Source: Rhodospirillaceae bacterium CCH5-H10
Lineage (GTDB): Bacteria; Pseudomonadota; Alphaproteobacteria; Reyranellales; Reyranellaceae
Direction: 5' to 3'
Assembly (NCBI GenBank): GCA_001557035.1
Contig: LSKJ01000558.1
Coordinates: 1-6,250, forward strand
DNA length: 6,250 bases
In this document: positions 5,528 through 6,250 of the stretch, in pieces
How the letters are laid out: each line of letters starts with the position of its first letter
Numbering within the stretch: position 1 is the first letter of the stretch
Translations under genes and position numbers: made by a program
Notes under the pieces: generated by a model
The model's input: only the letters and a program-made list of their open reading frames with translations
Databases searched by the model: none
Told to the model about the DNA's origin: nothing

Positions 5528-6250
5528 TCAGCGTTTGGCCTGTCCCTCGCCCGTCTTGTCGCGCAGGCGGCGCATGCCGCGCAGCCAGCGGTCGCGATCG
5601 AGCTTGCGCACCATGTATTCCTTCACCTCGGGATGCGGCAGGATCAGGAAGCGTTCCTCGTCCATCGCCTCGATGACGGATTGCGCCACCGCATCGGTAT
5701 TGATCACGCCGTCGACCGACGCCGCGGTCGCGCCGGCCATGCGCAGCATGTTGGTGTCGACGGCCTGCGGGCACAGCACCGAGACACGGATGCCGCGGTC
5801 GCCGTACTGGATCGAAAGATGCTCGGCGAGCGCCACGCCCGCCTGCTTTGTGACGCCGTAGGGCGCGGAGCCCATCGAGGCCAGCAGGCCGGCCGCGCTC
5901 GCGGTGTTGAGCAGGTAGCCCTCGCCGCGCTTCAACATCTGCGGCACCAGCGCGCGGGCGGCATAGACATGCGCCATCACATGGATCGCCCACGAATCAG
6001 CCCAGTCCTTGTCGGTCGCATCCTCGTGGCCGCCGCGACCGATTCCGGCGTTGGAGAAGAAGATGTCGATCTCGCCGTACTTCTTTTCGGTCTCGGCGAT
6101 CAGGCGCTTGACCTCAGACTCCTGGCCGATGTCGCCCGCCACGGCGAGCGCACCGATGTCCTTGGCGACCTTGTCGAGCCGGCCGGCATCCATGTCGGCC
6201 ACGACCAGCCCCCTGGCGCCCTCCTTCGCAAAGCGCCGCGCGATGGCCTC
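5528..6250 (-). CDS. Classical short-chain dehydrogenase/reductase (N-terminus beyond window edge)
   Basis: Cytoplasmic NAD(P)-dependent oxidoreductase of the SDR family; 240 residues are visible, and the reading frame stays open to position 6250. The TGxxxGxG cofactor-binding loop lies off the edge, so about 20 residues are missing (family norm about 250-280). Visible numbering: end of the second strand at LVVADMD (15-21), with Asp19 where an acidic residue usually favours NAD over NADP; SNAG at 66-69, equivalent to NNAG; catalytic Ser in NTASAAG (Ser118); and catalytic YxxxK at Tyr131/Lys135. His90 occupies the place of the usual tetrad Asn. CPQAVDT replaces the common PG motif. The tail with RFLILPHPEV and DRWLRGMRRL resembles an SDR subgroup often annotated only as oxidoreductase. 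A GTG at 6202 is internal, not the start, because conserved sequence continues upstream. Substrate unknown. Confidence 0.92.
   Translation of the reverse strand, partial: EAIARRFAKEGARGLVVADMDAGRLDKVAKDIGALAVAGDIGQESEVKRLIAETEKKYGEIDIFFSNAGIGRGGHEDATDKDWADSWAIHVMAHVYAARALVPQMLKRGEGYLLNTASAAGLLASMGSAPYGVTKQAGVALAEHLSIQYGDRGIRVSVLCPQAVDTNMLRMAGATAASVDGVINTDAVAQSVIEAMDEERFLILPHPEVKEYMVRKLDRDRWLRGMRRLRDKTGEGQAKR

Noticed and set aside
5410..5676. An 88-codon plus-strand frame containing the CHPERSEGS peptide
   Set aside because: The frame arises from the dispersed repeat and the antisense strand of the SDR. CHPERSEGS appears in many spurious hypothetical proteins for this reason. I keep the synonymous pattern as an observation but do not call a gene.
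5528..6202. The GTG at 6202 as the true start of the SDR
   Set aside because: The frame continues to the window edge with sequence typical of the first SDR helix and second strand (EAIARRFAKEGA then LVVAD), so the start is outside the window.

Overview
This 6250-base window is GC-rich, and every gene I can support lies on the minus strand. It therefore reads from right to left, and both end genes run off the window. The codon bias (G or C at most third positions), type I signal peptides on periplasmic proteins, and an ABC peptide-transporter operon point to a Gram-negative, probably an alphaproteobacterium. That assignment is inferred from style and general protein resemblance; no taxonomic marker gene is present.

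Layout in transcription order. A classical short-chain dehydrogenase/reductase (SDR) occupies 6250-5528 and lacks its N-terminus. A 138-base intergenic region follows, dominated by an inverted pair of about 30-base repeats of the dispersed type that reads as the peptide CHPERSEGS. Next is a TauE/SafE-family membrane permease (5389-4625), then a small secreted four-cysteine protein of unknown function (4588-4298). After a 109-base gap comes a dipeptide/oligopeptide-type ABC importer in standard order: periplasmic binding protein (4188-2653), DppB-like permease (2616-1663), DppC-like permease (1682-819) and DppD-like ATPase (808-1, cut at its C-terminus). A second ATPase of the DppF type would be expected just past position 1.

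The four importer genes form one operon. The binding-protein gene has a strong ribosome binding site. The first permease begins 36 bases downstream at a GTG, the two permeases overlap by 20 bases, and the ATPase starts 10 bases after the second permease ends. The binding protein would capture peptides or a similar solute in the periplasm, the two permeases form the channel, and the ATPase drives uptake. The substrate cannot be read from the sequence. The SDR, TauE-like and four-cysteine genes are co-oriented but have no obvious functional link to the importer.

I see no convincing new multi-gene system here. The most interesting structure is the inverted repeat pair at 5426-5525. Its two arms differ at five positions spaced exactly three bases apart, and those differences preserve both hairpin pairing and an encoded peptide. 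Secondary points are a histidine where SDRs normally have the catalytic asparagine, and the uncharacterised four-cysteine exported protein.
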